DNA of 64,000 nucleotides from an uncultured Bacteroidota bacterium (GTDB lineage: Bacteria; Bacteroidota; Bacteroidia; Bacteroidales; F082): contig CAJVXP010000008.1 in the NCBI GenBank assembly GCA_913009685.1, positions 1-64,000 on the forward strand. Reading direction: 5' to 3'. Made by a program: the position numbers and the translations under genes. The notes under the pieces were generated by a model that was not told where the DNA came from, did not search any database, and saw only the letters and a list, made by a program, of their open reading frames with translations. Shown here piece after piece: positions 36,043-45,249 of the stretch; positions within the stretch are counted from its first letter, which is position 1, and every line of letters begins with the position of its first letter.

Positions 36043-37563
36043 TTAAAATGGATTTTCTTCTTCATTATTATCATTCATGCGGGAAGGGAAGGTGCGGATG
36101 CCGTCACCCGGATCTTCCGGATTGAATTCATTATTTCCTGCTCCCGGAGCAGCATCAAAATCTTCAAATTTGGCAAAACGGTCAATAAACCGCAGCCGCA
36201 CAGTATCGGTTGGCCCGTTACGATGCTTGGCAATGATAATTTCAGCTCCGCCTTTGGAAGGCACCCCGTCATCAAACTGCTCAATGCCGTAATACTCCGG
36301 ACGGTAGATAAACATAACAATATCGGCATCCTGTTCAATAGCTCCTGACTCACGCAGGTCGGAAAGGATAGGTCTTCTTGATCCGCCCGGGCGGGTTTCA
36401 ACAGCACGGCTAAGTTGCGAAAGTGTAAAAACCGGTATATTCAGCTCTTTGGCCAGCGCTTTCAAAGAACGGGAAATCGTACTGATTTCCTGTTCACGGT
36501 TTCCGCGGATATCGCGTCCCAGCGTCATAAGTTGCAAATAATCAATAAAAACCATTTGGATATCGTGCTGTTGTTTCAACCGGCGACATTTGGCGCGCAG
36601 TTCAAAAACCGAAAGGGCAGGGGTATCATCAATAAATATCTTGGCATCGGCCAGCGAATGGATTTTTGCATTCAGTTGATGCCACTCATACTCAGCCAGG
36701 TCACCTTTTCTCAGTTTGGAGGCCGGTAGCTCGGTCTCACTGGAGATTAGGCGGGTAACCAGCTGTACGGCGGACATCTCCAGCGAAAAAACAGCTACGG
36801 GCTTGTTAAATTCGACGGCAATATTCCTTGCCATAGAGAGAGCAAAAGCCGTTTTTCCCATGGCCGGGCGTGCAGCGAGAATAATCAGGTCTGATTTTTG
36901 CCATCCGGTGGTAATCCTGTCGAGATCAGAGTATCCCGAAGGTACTCCCCGAAAGTGAGAATCAGAATTCTTTGCGCTTTCGATGTCCTCAATAGCTTGT
37001 TTTATCAACGATGGCATATCCTCGAAATTTCGCCTCAGGTTCGCTTCCGAGACGCCAAAAAGACCCTGTTCGGCTTTGTCCAGCAAATCAAAGACATCTG
37101 TAGTGTCTTCAAAGGCATCTTTAATAATTTCGGAAGAAATTTTAATCAGCTCCCGCTGAATGTGCTTTTGGATAATAATGCGGGCATGATATTCCACATT
37201 GGCGGCAGAAGCAATCCGGCTGGTGAGCATGGTAATATAGTAAGGGCCACCCACCATCTCAAGTTCGCCACTGCTTTTCAGTTCGTTGGTTACCGTAAGG
37301 ATATCTACCGGCTCCGACTTGGAAAACAGACGAAGAATAGCAGAAAAAATCTTTTGATGTACCTCCTTATAAAAAACTTCCGGTTTGAGAATATCAATAA
37401 CGGCAGAAACGGCATCCTGCTCCAGCATCAAGGCGCCCAAAACGGCTTCCTCCAAATCAACCGCCTGGGGTGGAACTTTGCCATGTTCCAGATAACTGTT
37501 GCTTACGGCTTTAGGTAAGAAGCTTTTTTTGGCTTTTGTAGTTGTTTCCCCGGTTTTTTCCAT
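36043..37563 (-). CDS. dnaB: Replicative DNA helicase DnaB
   Basis: 506 residues. DnaB is the hexameric helicase at the replication fork. The N-terminal collar begins PPQAVDLEEAVLGALMLE; the RecA-like motor has Walker A AARPAMGKTAFALSMARN, Walker B MVFIDYLQLM, and the DLRESGAIEQDADIVMFIYRPEYY and AKHRNGPT motifs. The N-terminal 25 residues (KKSFLPK) and the C-terminal acidic tail are family extensions. No intein is present. It stands alone, and the fossil ORF at 37615 lies upstream of it. Confidence 0.96.
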   Translation of the reverse strand: MEKTGETTTKAKKSFLPKAVSNSYLEHGKVPPQAVDLEEAVLGALMLEQDAVSAVIDILKPEVFYKEVHQKIFSAILRLFSKSEPVDILTVTNELKSSGELEMVGGPYYITMLTSRIASAANVEYHARIIIQKHIQRELIKISSEIIKDAFEDTTDVFDLLDKAEQGLFGVSEANLRRNFEDMPSLIKQAIEDIESAKNSDSHFRGVPSGYSDLDRITTGWQKSDLIILAARPAMGKTAFALSMARNIAVEFNKPVAVFSLEMSAVQLVTRLISSETELPASKLRKGDLAEYEWHQLNAKIHSLADAKIFIDDTPALSVFELRAKCRRLKQQHDIQMVFIDYLQLMTLGRDIRGNREQEISTISRSLKALAKELNIPVFTLSQLSRAVETRPGGSRRPILSDLRESGAIEQDADIVMFIYRPEYYGIEQFDDGVPSKGGAEIIIAKHRNGPTDTVRLRFIDRFAKFEDFDAAPGAGNNEFNPEDPGDGIRTFPSRMNDNNEEENPF

Positions 37564-37614
37564 TGTTCAAAAATACAAATTGATGGGCTTATGCCACCCA
37601 TTGTTGATAAATAT

Positions 37615-37740
37615 TTATGTAAAATTTTTCAAATAATCCGCAAAGTCAGCATTGAACTCCATCAGGCTGTTTATATCCAGCGACTTCAGGCATTGCGCAC
37701 CACGGATATAGGTCAATTTCGATAAAATATGTTTTTCCAT
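37615..37740 (-). pseudogene. Fossil ORF resembling the start of a DUF2779 nuclease-like protein
   Basis: Reading from an ATG at 37740 gives 41 residues that begin MEKHILSKLTYIRGAQCLKSL, then stop. The pattern 'LSKxTYIRGxQCxKSL' is how DUF2779/PD-(D/E)XK-like proteins of several hundred residues begin. The remainder is gone, so this is most likely a truncated 5' remnant; a genuine tiny gene is less likely. It lies between dnaB and the exonuclease gene in a 236-bp gap. Confidence 0.35.
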
Positions 37741-37799
37741 AAAAAATTGCAGGGATGAAGTCCCCGTTTTTCTTGTTTCCTGACCCTTTCGCAGTGGGC

Positions 37800-38510
37800 T
37801 CAGGAAATAACCACAAACTCTTCTTTCACAAGCGCTAATCCCTGATAGCGGCGGAAAAGCTGGAGCGTCGTCAGCACATCTTTTTGGCAGTATGTGACTA
37901 TGCGTTCCAGGTCTTTGTCTTCCCAATAGACTTTTGCCACCTCGCTGCCGTCGATGTCATCCTTTGGTGTGGGAATATCAAAAATAGCCGCGAGCAACTC
38001 CAGCGAAGTGTAATGTTTATAATCGCCGAACTTCCACAACTCCAGAGTATCCAAATGCCTGATTTCCCATGGCTTTTTCCCGGCGAGGTCTAAAGTAGAA
38101 GGAAGTGGAATCCCATTGATGAGCATACGGCGGGCGAGGTAGGGAAAATCGAATTCTTTGCCGTTATGTCCGCATAGTAATGATTCGGGCGTGTTGTAAT
38201 GTTTTGAAAGCATTTGAGCAAATTCTTCTAACAATATCTTTTCATCATCGCCATAAAAAGATTTCAGCCGCACCTCGTTGCCATTCATAAACCCGCAGGA
38301 AACACAGATTATTTTTCCAAATTCAGCATAGATTCCCGCTTGCGGATAAAGCTGATCGGGAGTAAGGTCGTCGCCGGGATATTTCAACTTCGCCGCTTTT
38401 TTCTCCCAAAGTTTTTGAAATTTGCCCGGTACGGCGTTAAAGTCAGGATAAGCCGGAACGGTTTCAATATCCAGAAACAGAATTTTTTCCAGCGATAAAT
38501 CGTTTAGCAT
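37800..38510 (-). CDS. PolB-type 3'-5' exonuclease (DNA_pol_B_exo2)
   Basis: 236 residues of the DnaQ-like fold. Exo I is LFLDIETVPAYP (D and E), Exo II is GHNGKEFDFPYL (N and D), and Exo III is near RIVTYCQKDV, with the last Asp. This is the stand-alone exonuclease domain related to that of family B DNA polymerases; a 3'-5' nuclease is expected, but its substrate is unknown. It is divergent from mnmD, with a short gap, and next to dnaB. The common start is the ATG at 38510. Confidence 0.88.
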   Translation of the reverse strand: MLNDLSLEKILFLDIETVPAYPDFNAVPGKFQKLWEKKAAKLKYPGDDLTPDQLYPQAGIYAEFGKIICVSCGFMNGNEVRLKSFYGDDEKILLEEFAQMLSKHYNTPESLLCGHNGKEFDFPYLARRMLINGIPLPSTLDLAGKKPWEIRHLDTLELWKFGDYKHYTSLELLAAIFDIPTPKDDIDGSEVAKVYWEDKDLERIVTYCQKDVLTTLQLFRRYQGLALVKEEFVVIS

Positions 38511-38625
38511 AGTGTTTGATTTTTTCTTTGAGCAAAATACGAAAATTTCCGGTTGGAAAGAATACCCTTTTTCAAAAACAGCCGGGGTTGTCTTCGGAAA
38601 CCCCTTAAAACCCTATTTTTGCCGA

Positions 38626-39288
38626 ATGAATTCCGGAACTCCCATAAAAACCAATGATGGCTCGCATACCTTGTTTAACGATAGTGTTGGGGAACATTAC
38701 CATTCTGTTTTTGGCGCCGTTCAGGAATCGGAACATATTTTTATCCGTGCCGGATTAGAGGGAAAACAGACTTTTCCGGAAGTGTTGCAGGTTCTGGAAA
38801 TAGGTTTTGGAACGGGGCTGAATGCCTTGCTTACGCTTAAATGGGCGGAAGATAACCACCAGCCTGTGCAATATATCGGTATTGAAGCTTTCCCGCTGAC
38901 GGAAACAACTTTAAAACAACTGAATTATGCGGAAATGCTTCACATCGAACCTTTACTTTTTTTGAAGATGCATCAGAGCATCACGCAACAACAAATCACA
39001 TCGCACTTTTCGTTGCAGGTTTTACATGAAAAGCTTCAGGATTTCCTGCCGGAGAAAAACCGGTTTCATGTAGTTCTCTTTGATGCTTTTTCGCCCGACA
39101 GCCAGCCGGAGATGTGGACAAAAGAAGGTTTTATAAAACTGCATGATGCTTTAATTTCCGGAGGAATCCTGGTAACCTATTCCTGCAAAGGGAGTGTAAA
39201 GCGGGCACTGAAAGCTGCCGGTTTTAGTCTGGAGAAATTACCTGGTCCTCCCGGTAAACGGGAATTTCTGAGAGCGACCGCCTTATAG
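38626..39288 (+). CDS. mnmD: tRNA 5-aminomethyl-2-thiouridine methyltransferase MnmD
   Basis: 220 residues from the ATG at 38626 (an upstream in-frame start at 38512 lies in the intergenic region and is unlikely). SAM loop [16 protein letters not shown], then [17 protein letters not shown] with the DAFxP signature, and [14 protein letters not shown]. MnmD finishes mnm5s2U at the wobble position of tRNA. In E. coli it is fused to the oxidase MnmC1; here only the methyltransferase is present. A DUF752 family protein of normal length. Confidence 0.88.
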   Translation: MNSGTPIKTNDGSHTLFNDSVGEHYHSVFGAVQESEHIFIRAGLEGKQTFPEVLQVLEIGFGTGLNALLTLKWAEDNHQPVQYIGIEAFPLTETTLKQLNYAEMLHIEPLLFLKMHQSITQQQITSHFSLQVLHEKLQDFLPEKNRFHVVLFDAFSPDSQPEMWTKEGFIKLHDALISGGILVTYSCKGSVKRALKAAGFSLEKLPGPPGKREFLRATAL

Positions 39289-39365
39289 TAATAAGTGCCT
39301 GAAGATGGTGTTTTGAAGTTAATGAAACAGACAAACAAATTTTAGGCATTTGAAGTATTTTAGGC

Positions 39366-39407
39366 CTGCCTGCCTTCGCCTCGTTTTAAACGAGGCGAAG
39401 GCAGGCT
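39366..39407. repeat. Perfect palindrome between convergent genes (bidirectional terminator or REP-like)
   Basis: GCCTGCCTTCGCCTCG at 39368-39383 and its exact reverse complement at 39391-39406 give a 16-bp stem; adding the flanking T and A it extends to 19 bp with a one-base loop. mnmD (plus) and the acylphosphatase gene (minus) converge on it, so termination is likely. A GC-rich, exactly symmetrical 36-bp palindrome is also what a REP-like element looks like. A T-run (CTTTTTT) follows on the plus strand after a spacer. Confidence 0.7.
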
Positions 39408-39419
39408 CTTCAAACTTTT

Positions 39420-39692
39420 TTACCTGATTTCAAACTGCTGATAACCTTGTGGCGGAATTTCCTGTTTCTCCACCTTGCTGACCCGTGCCCACGCCGGCCC
39501 TTCTTCGCACCAAAACACAAAAGCTTCAAGTGGGCCTTCTTCACCTTCTGCTTCGATATAGACACTCCCATCGGGCCGGTTTTTTGCAAAACCATGTATT
39601 CCAAATTCATCTGCTTTTTTCTGTGTATAATACCGGAATCCAACGCCTTGCACGCGTCCGAAAATCTGAAGGATGATGGCTTTTTTGTTCAT
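39420..39692 (-). CDS. acyP: Acylphosphatase
   Basis: 90 residues from the MNKKAII start at 39692. Acylphosphatases cleave the carboxyl-phosphate bond of acylphosphates. The signature FGRVQGVGFRYYTQKKADE holds the catalytic Arg, and GFAKNRPDGSVYIEAEGEEG holds the Asn. Normal length. The upstream frame extension is not typical of the family. Confidence 0.93.
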   Translation of the reverse strand: MNKKAIILQIFGRVQGVGFRYYTQKKADEFGIHGFAKNRPDGSVYIEAEGEEGPLEAFVFWCEEGPAWARVSKVEKQEIPPQGYQQFEIR

Positions 39693-40022
39693 TCTATTGT
39701 TGGATTTCCTGTTTCTTTTGAACTTGTCGGAAAACAATAATGTTAAATTTTGGTTTAATGTTATTCAAAAATAGAAATAATTCTGTAACAAAAACCGGAT
39801 AAACCGGAAAAGACAAATTCAAAACTGCAAAACCCAAATAAATTTTAATTATCAATATCGAAATACCAAACAACTGGGTTCCGGAAATTTCCTCTGAAAC
39901 GGAATAAGAAGTCCCCATAATTATAAAATGGAGCTTAATAATTGTAAATCAACTATATAACAGTGGTTGCAAAAATCAAACCGGCATTATCGCTTCGCCG
40001 TTATAGAAAAAACAGTTTAAAA

Positions 40023-40053
40023 TTTGACAGTATAAAAAATTTTACTAATTTTA
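40023..40053 (+). promoter_or_regulatory. Promoter of the T9SS cargo gene
   Basis: TTTG at 40023-40026, 19 bp, then TAATTTTA at 40046-40053 (one base from TAnnTTTG). It is 60 bp before the start codon. The remaining intergenic sequence, 39738-40022, shows nothing recognisable. Confidence 0.55.
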
Positions 40054-40112
40054 TAGCCCTATAGTAAGATTTTTTATTTAGATGAATTTAATAACCCTTA
40101 AAAATTAAATCT

Positions 40113-42866
40113 ATGAAAAGAAAATTACTTATTTGTTTAGTTAGCATTGTCGCAATGCTTATTTATTCGCAGACAGGTTTTGCCCATAACATGCTTCTAA
40201 ACGGCAAAGCGAAGAGCTTGTCTGATTCCAATACGGCAAATGTAAGGGACGCCAGGCAGCTTACCTGGACTGCACCTAAATCGGGAGAAACATATTATGT
40301 TGGCGATTCCGTTGTGTTTAGGTGGACTTCTGAAAATGTTGACAGTATTTTGATTGCTGCAAAAGGCAAACAAGATAGTGGGTATTTCTTCCTGACCGTG
40401 AAGGGAAATCCGGATTCCGACCATCCTGATTTAGCTCCGGTCCCTGCCGCTCAGGGATATTACGGGCTTCGTATTCCTCTGAATGCATCGGTTGATACCT
40501 TGACATTCTACCTCTTTGATGCAGCCGATACAACATTTTATACTACCGTTGAACCCATTTACCTGAAAGACACCATTGCGCCAACCGTAGAAAGTCTGGC
40601 TCCGAGTCCCGGATCCACAGATTTTCCGGCAACTGCACCTATTAGTGTTTCTTTTTCAGAGGAAATTGTAGCGGGAACCGGGCAACTGCACATCAAGAAA
40701 TCGGATGGGACTACGGTGGAAGACATTGATGCTTCCAAACTTAATTTACAGGGAGATAACTTTTATGTTAACCCTAATCCGCAACTGGTACCGGGTCAAT
40801 CATATTACATAGAGATGGATGCCGGTTTAGTTAAAGATCCGAGTGGAAATGAATTTGCCGGTTTATCCGGAAAAAGCTGGTCGTTTACGGTTGCCACCGC
40901 AACCCTTTACTTCTCTGAGTATATTGAAGGCTCAGGTAACAACAAGGCTTTGGAGATATATAATCCTACTGACCATACCGTTAACCTGGACAATTATATG
41001 ATTGCCAGCTCATACAACGGAAATGATTTTGGTACCGACTCTGCCAGTCTTTATTATTTTCCCCATGGTGCAGTACTTGAATCCGGAGCCGTATTTGTCC
41101 TCGCTAATTCAGGCGCCAGCTCCGACATTCTGAAAGTTGCCAATGACACCCTTGCCTGGGATGCAGGCGGACATGTGGTTTCTTTCAATGGAAATGATGC
41201 CCGTGTATTAATTCATAAGTTGAGTAACAGCGATTGGGCATGGCTTGACGTGATTGGAAATGGAGGCGAAGATCCCGGAACGGGATGGGATGTGGCAGGA
41301 GTTGCAGCTGCAACAAAAGACCATACACTATTGCGTAAAGCCAGCGTGAAAATGGGAACTTCCGATTGGGGCACTTCGGCAGGCTCTAATGCAGATAATT
41401 CGCAATGGATTGTTGAACCTAAAAATTACTTTGACAACATTGGTAAGCCTACGCCTGCCGGAAATAGTCAGGCAGATATTGAAAGTGTCAAATTAATGAG
41501 TAAAGACTCTGTTAATGTTACTGTTAGTACCCGAATTTTACAGGATAAGGATTCCGTTTATGTAACTGTTCTTTCCGGTACTGATGTTACCCAAATGTAC
41601 GGAGACATCAAGGTTTCGAGCGGTGCAACTATTACGCCCGGATCTGATGAATTGCTCGATTTTACCAATCCTTTGCAATTTACGGTTGCTGCTGAAAACG
41701 GAATTGATTCAACAGTCTGGACAATAGCGGTATCGGTCGCTTCTGCTCCGAGTTCCGAGGCAGTTATTACCGGTTTCTCAATACCGAATGTTATGGAATC
41801 TACTTTGATTGATGACACAGACCATACTGTATCCATCGTTTTGCCTTACGGGACTGATGTTACTTCGCTATCACCTGAAATTACGGTTTCAGCCGGTGCA
41901 ACGGTAAGTCCGGCCTCGGGTGTCGCACAAGACTTCACTAATCCGGTTGTTTACACGGTTACCGCTCAGGATGGCACGACAGTGGACTGGACAGTTACGA
42001 TAACTGTTCTGAAACCAGGTTATGTTTCCATCCACGACATCCAATACACCACAGATCCTTCGGGCGACTCGCCTTATAAAGGTAAGATGGTGAAAACTTC
42101 CGGAATTATAACTGGCATAAACATATATAAGGGTGCTCAAAAAGGATATTTCATTGAGGCTGCCGAAGCTGCATGGAATGGTGTTTATATTTATGATCCT
42201 GACAATACTTCCATAGCCATTGGCGATAGTGTTGAGGTTATAGGAACCGTGGATGAATATAACAACTTTACCGAAATCAAAACTTTGCAAGGCTTTACGA
42301 AACTGGGTTCAGGTTATACCATAAATCCGGTTGTTGTTGCCACAGGAGATTATGCTAATGAGAAATGGGAAGCTGTTCTTGTGAAGTTTGTAAACGCAAC
42401 ATGTACCAACACCGATTTGGGTCATGGCCAGGTGGAAATCAATGATGGTTCCGGAGCAGGCATACTTGACGATTATCTTTATGTTTATGATCCATTTACG
42501 TTGAATGATGTTTATACGGTTACCGGTATAGTGCATTATTATTATGGCGCTTTCCAGCTTGACCCGAGGGATGCCAGTGACATCACAAATGTTACAGGCA
42601 TCAGCAATAATACACTGGCCGAAAATATTCGCATTTATCCAAATCCGGGTAACGGTCAGTTACACATTAATCTGAACAACAGAATCAAAGGAAAAGTCCG
42701 GGTAAAGATTATGGACATTACCGGCCGTATGGTTTACGAACATGTCTTTAATTATGTTATGAGCCAGACACTGCCGGTAGATATCAGCGATGAACCTTCA
42801 AACCTGTATTTCATTAGCATTAGCGATGCAAACAATACGGTTGTGAAGAAGTTTCTGAAACGTTAG
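40113..42866 (+). CDS. Secreted multi-domain protein with T9SS type A sorting domain
   Basis: 917 residues. A signal peptide (ICLVSIVAMLIYSQTGFA) is followed by a Ser-Thr-rich/Kre9-like module (about 50-150), an Ig-like SwmB/Big_5 module (about 151-265, TIAPTVESLAPSPGSTDFPA), a lamin-tail (LTD) module (about 268-445, YFSEYIEGSGNNKALEIYNP), two DUF5018-like modules (about 450-545 and 546-630, each ending with DFTNP and a TV.A.DG pattern), an OB-fold-like DUF5689/YhcR region (about 632-825), and a C-terminal T9SS domain (about 830-917: IYPNPGNGQLHI, VKIMDITGRMVYE, VKKFLKR). T9SS carries such proteins across the outer membrane and attaches them to the surface. No catalytic site is seen; adhesion or matrix binding is likely. 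A terminator follows. Confidence 0.9.
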   Translation: MKRKLLICLVSIVAMLIYSQTGFAHNMLLNGKAKSLSDSNTANVRDARQLTWTAPKSGETYYVGDSVVFRWTSENVDSILIAAKGKQDSGYFFLTVKGNPDSDHPDLAPVPAAQGYYGLRIPLNASVDTLTFYLFDAADTTFYTTVEPIYLKDTIAPTVESLAPSPGSTDFPATAPISVSFSEEIVAGTGQLHIKKSDGTTVEDIDASKLNLQGDNFYVNPNPQLVPGQSYYIEMDAGLVKDPSGNEFAGLSGKSWSFTVATATLYFSEYIEGSGNNKALEIYNPTDHTVNLDNYMIASSYNGNDFGTDSASLYYFPHGAVLESGAVFVLANSGASSDILKVANDTLAWDAGGHVVSFNGNDARVLIHKLSNSDWAWLDVIGNGGEDPGTGWDVAGVAAATKDHTLLRKASVKMGTSDWGTSAGSNADNSQWIVEPKNYFDNIGKPTPAGNSQADIESVKLMSKDSVNVTVSTRILQDKDSVYVTVLSGTDVTQMYGDIKVSSGATITPGSDELLDFTNPLQFTVAAENGIDSTVWTIAVSVASAPSSEAVITGFSIPNVMESTLIDDTDHTVSIVLPYGTDVTSLSPEITVSAGATVSPASGVAQDFTNPVVYTVTAQDGTTVDWTVTITVLKPGYVSIHDIQYTTDPSGDSPYKGKMVKTSGIITGINIYKGAQKGYFIEAAEAAWNGVYIYDPDNTSIAIGDSVEVIGTVDEYNNFTEIKTLQGFTKLGSGYTINPVVVATGDYANEKWEAVLVKFVNATCTNTDLGHGQVEINDGSGAGILDDYLYVYDPFTLNDVYTVTGIVHYYYGAFQLDPRDASDITNVTGISNNTLAENIRIYPNPGNGQLHINLNNRIKGKVRVKIMDITGRMVYEHVFNYVMSQTLPVDISDEPSNLYFISISDANNTVVKKFLKR

Positions 42867-42880
42867 TGCCGGGCATTTGG

Positions 42881-42917
42881 TACTAAAAAGGTCATCCCTG
42901 GGATGACCTTTTTAGTA
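42881..42917. terminator. Rho-independent terminator of the T9SS cargo gene
   Basis: ACTAAAAAGGTCATCC and GGATGACCTTTTTAGT pair perfectly around CTG; A and T runs make it work for both directions, which suits the convergent gene at 42951. Confidence 0.8.
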
Positions 42918-42950
42918 TTTTAAGACTGAGAAATATGGCGGGATGCTCCT

Positions 42951-43517
42951 CTATAGAAGTTGCCGGGTAACCCAGTCGTTCAGCCTGTTAAAAAGCTGTT
43001 CAGGAAGCAGGCTGCGCCACGGCAATTCATCAAACTCTCCTCCGAAAATAAGGTACTGGTCAATGTTGGCTTCTTTAAATTCCTGCTTTACATGATGGCG
43101 GAAATTAATCCCGATAATCCAGCCATCATCAAGATTATCAAACCATTCTGCAAAATAATCATCTGTATCCGAATGAAAATCAAACACATTTTCACCAATA
43201 AGAATAAAATATTTTATTCCTTGTCCCATAAGTTCTTCAATAACATTACGGTAGAGAAACATAATGTCGTTGTATAATACATCATTCCATTCACCAAACA
43301 ACTCAGTGATACAATATTGTTGCTCATATTGAACAAACAATAGTTTTAAATAGAGCGTTTGAGAGCCGAAATAATCCCACTGGGGATGAATATAATGGTC
43401 GTAAATAACATGCTCATACCAGACCTCACTGTTTTGCCTGCCAAAGAAGGGAGAACGTTCATCTTCGGAAGCGATATACAGTCCGCGCCAGTTATAAAAC
43501 GGTTCCAGGTTGTGCAT
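42951..43517 (-). CDS. Uncharacterised conserved-looking protein
   Basis: 188 residues, acidic, with many aromatic residues (Tyr, Trp, Phe) and no membrane segment. Visible: NWRGLYIASEDERSPFFGRQ, IKYFILIGENVFDFHSDTDD, and a LIFGGEFDELPWRSLLPEQL end. It has normal codon use and a start at 43517. I do not recognise the family with certainty; it reads as a soluble cytoplasmic protein. It is 17 bp from crcB, in the same direction, and may belong to that operon. Confidence 0.7.
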   Translation of the reverse strand: MHNLEPFYNWRGLYIASEDERSPFFGRQNSEVWYEHVIYDHYIHPQWDYFGSQTLYLKLLFVQYEQQYCITELFGEWNDVLYNDIMFLYRNVIEELMGQGIKYFILIGENVFDFHSDTDDYFAEWFDNLDDGWIIGINFRHHVKQEFKEANIDQYLIFGGEFDELPWRSLLPEQLFNRLNDWVTRQLL

Positions 43518-43534
43518 GACAGGGGAGGCTGAAT

Positions 43535-43909
43535 TTAAATTGATTTAGACAAGAGGTATCCACCTATCGCCAGCAGAATTCCGAAAACATTTGTCGCCAG
43601 GAAATAGATAGTCATATAAGTAAACTCCCCACTTTTCAGCAAACTGAAGTTATCAAAAGCAAAAGTGGAAAATGTGGTAAAGCTTCCAAGAATCCCTACG
43701 AAAATAAGAAGGCGCATCCCCGGAGTAACATAAGTACGGGCAAAATATCCCCACAAAAAACCAATAACCAGTGAGCCAAGCAGATTCACAGTGAGTGTTG
43801 CCCACGGGAAATCGCTGTGGTATTTCGATTCGATAAGTTCATAAATCAAAAACCTTAAAACGGCGCCTATGCTTCCCCCGAAAGCCACAGCGAGTAGTTT
43901 AATAATCAT
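43535..43909 (-). CDS. crcB: Fluoride efflux channel CrcB/Fluc
   Basis: 124 residues with four membrane helices. Marks are FGGSIGAVLRFLIYEL, WATLTVNLLGSLVIGFLWG (the Asn in the pore) and GILGSFTTFSTFAFDN (the Phe-box and the polar track of Fluc). These dual-topology channels expel fluoride. It starts exactly where the DUF493-like gene stops. No fluoride riboswitch was seen upstream. Confidence 0.94.
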   Translation of the reverse strand: MIIKLLAVAFGGSIGAVLRFLIYELIESKYHSDFPWATLTVNLLGSLVIGFLWGYFARTYVTPGMRLLIFVGILGSFTTFSTFAFDNFSLLKSGEFTYMTIYFLATNVFGILLAIGGYLLSKSI

Positions 43910-44233
43910 TTACAGTGCAAATTTTAGATTTTCTATTTCTTTTAGCAGCTCATAAAGCCGGTTCATGGTCTGTCGGTCATTCAAAGTTACCTCATAGGTG
44001 AAGCTGACGTAGGAATCTTCCCTGCTTTTGTTTTTACTACGATACAAATACCTGATATTCAGCGCATTAAAAATAGTAATAAGTTGTTCTTCGTTTTCAG
44101 TATCCGTTAATGAGGTTGTCAAAACCGCCTTTAACCTGAAAGTAACAGGAAAGTTGATTTCCTGATCATTCATGCGCATAGGCGCATTGTTTTCAGCATC
44201 CTCTTTTGGCCTGTGTTTCTGTGAGTTACTCAT
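43910..44233 (-). CDS. DUF493 (YbeD)-like small protein
   Basis: 107 residues. After a polar, disordered start the body FPVTFRLKAVL ... YVSFTYEVTLNDRQTMNRLYELLKEIENLKFAL fits the ferredoxin-like DUF493 pattern. E. coli YbeD has the same fold but no firm function. It directly precedes crcB with no gap (stop and start abut), so the two are probably co-transcribed. Family call moderate. Confidence 0.6.
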   Translation of the reverse strand: MSNSQKHRPKEDAENNAPMRMNDQEINFPVTFRLKAVLTTSLTDTENEEQLITIFNALNIRYLYRSKNKSREDSYVSFTYEVTLNDRQTMNRLYELLKEIENLKFAL

Positions 44234-44427
44234 TTTTCAATGCAATTGAAAATTTTCGGCAAAAATAAGTGCATTTTTTTAAAGTAAATGGCTGATTCTT
44301 AAAAAATATCAGAATATGTTTGTGGATTTGCAAGATTTGGGTTTACATCACTTTAAACAACTTTCGCAGAAAAGCCGGTAAGCAGGAATTTTTCATATTT
44401 TTCTTACTTTTGGAAAAACATTCGGCT

Positions 44428-45249
44428 ATGGAAACTAACGAGAATTATCTTAACAAGCACGGAAAACTAAGGAACTCCGTTTATGAAGGGAAGTTGAGAG
44501 AGTTACAAATCGAACTCGTAAAGCTTCAGGAATGGGTGAAAGCAAAAGGGAAAAGGGTGGTTGTCATTTTTGAGGGGCGCGATGCGGCGGGAAAAGGTGG
44601 TGTCATTAAAAGAATTTCCGAAAGATTAAATCCGCGTATTGCCAGGATTGTAGCTTTGGGTGTACCCACTGAAAAAGAGAAGACACAATGGTATTTTCAG
44701 CGTTACGTACCGCATTTGCCTGCTGCCGGCGAAATGGTTCTGTTCGACCGTTCGTGGTACAACCGTGCCGGCGTGGAACGGGTGATGGGGTTTTGTACGG
44801 AAGATGAATACTGGGATTTCCTGAGAGCCTGCCCAAATTTTGAAAAAATGCTTATCCGTGCGGGAATAACGATTATAAAATATTGGTTTTCGGTAAGTGA
44901 GGAAGAACAGGAAAAACGTTTCCAGGCACGTTTAAAAGACCCCGCCAAACGTTGGAAGCTCAGCCCAATGGATGTCAAGTCACGTGAACTGTGGGTGGAG
45001 TATTCACGGGCAAAAGATGAAATGTTCTCTTACACCGATACAAAAATCTCTCCCTGGTATGTGGTGGATGCCGACGATAAAAGGCGGGCACGAATCAATA
45101 CCATTCATCATCTGCTTAACTTAATTCCTTATGAAGACCTGACACCGGCTTCCCTAAAACTGTCTCCACGTAAGAAAGAAAAAGGCTATGTCCGTCCTCC
45201 CATGCAGGAACAGACATTTGTTCCGGATATCTTTGCCGGCAGGAAATGA
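44428..45249 (+). CDS. ppk2: Polyphosphate kinase 2
   Basis: 273 residues from the ATG at 44428 (a longer frame upstream is not likely). PPK2 uses polyphosphate to phosphorylate nucleotides. Walker A is EGRDAAGKGGVIKRISE, lid residues follow in LNPRIARIVALGVPTE, and Walker B is MVLFDRSWYNRAGVERVMGF. Size suggests a single-domain class I (NDP-phosphorylating) enzyme. No ppk1 or ppx in the window. Confidence 0.93.
   Translation: METNENYLNKHGKLRNSVYEGKLRELQIELVKLQEWVKAKGKRVVVIFEGRDAAGKGGVIKRISERLNPRIARIVALGVPTEKEKTQWYFQRYVPHLPAAGEMVLFDRSWYNRAGVERVMGFCTEDEYWDFLRACPNFEKMLIRAGITIIKYWFSVSEEEQEKRFQARLKDPAKRWKLSPMDVKSRELWVEYSRAKDEMFSYTDTKISPWYVVDADDKRRARINTIHHLLNLIPYEDLTPASLKLSPRKKEKGYVRPPMQEQTFVPDIFAGRK

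Noticed and set aside
39694-39918. A 74-codon minus-strand frame upstream of the acylphosphatase
   Set aside because: No family features; it lies in A+T-rich intergenic DNA and reads out of frame into the acylphosphatase start.
44234-44427. Possible fluoride riboswitch upstream of the crcB operon
   Set aside because: The conserved GGNGAUGG and CUGAUG elements are not found on the minus strand here.
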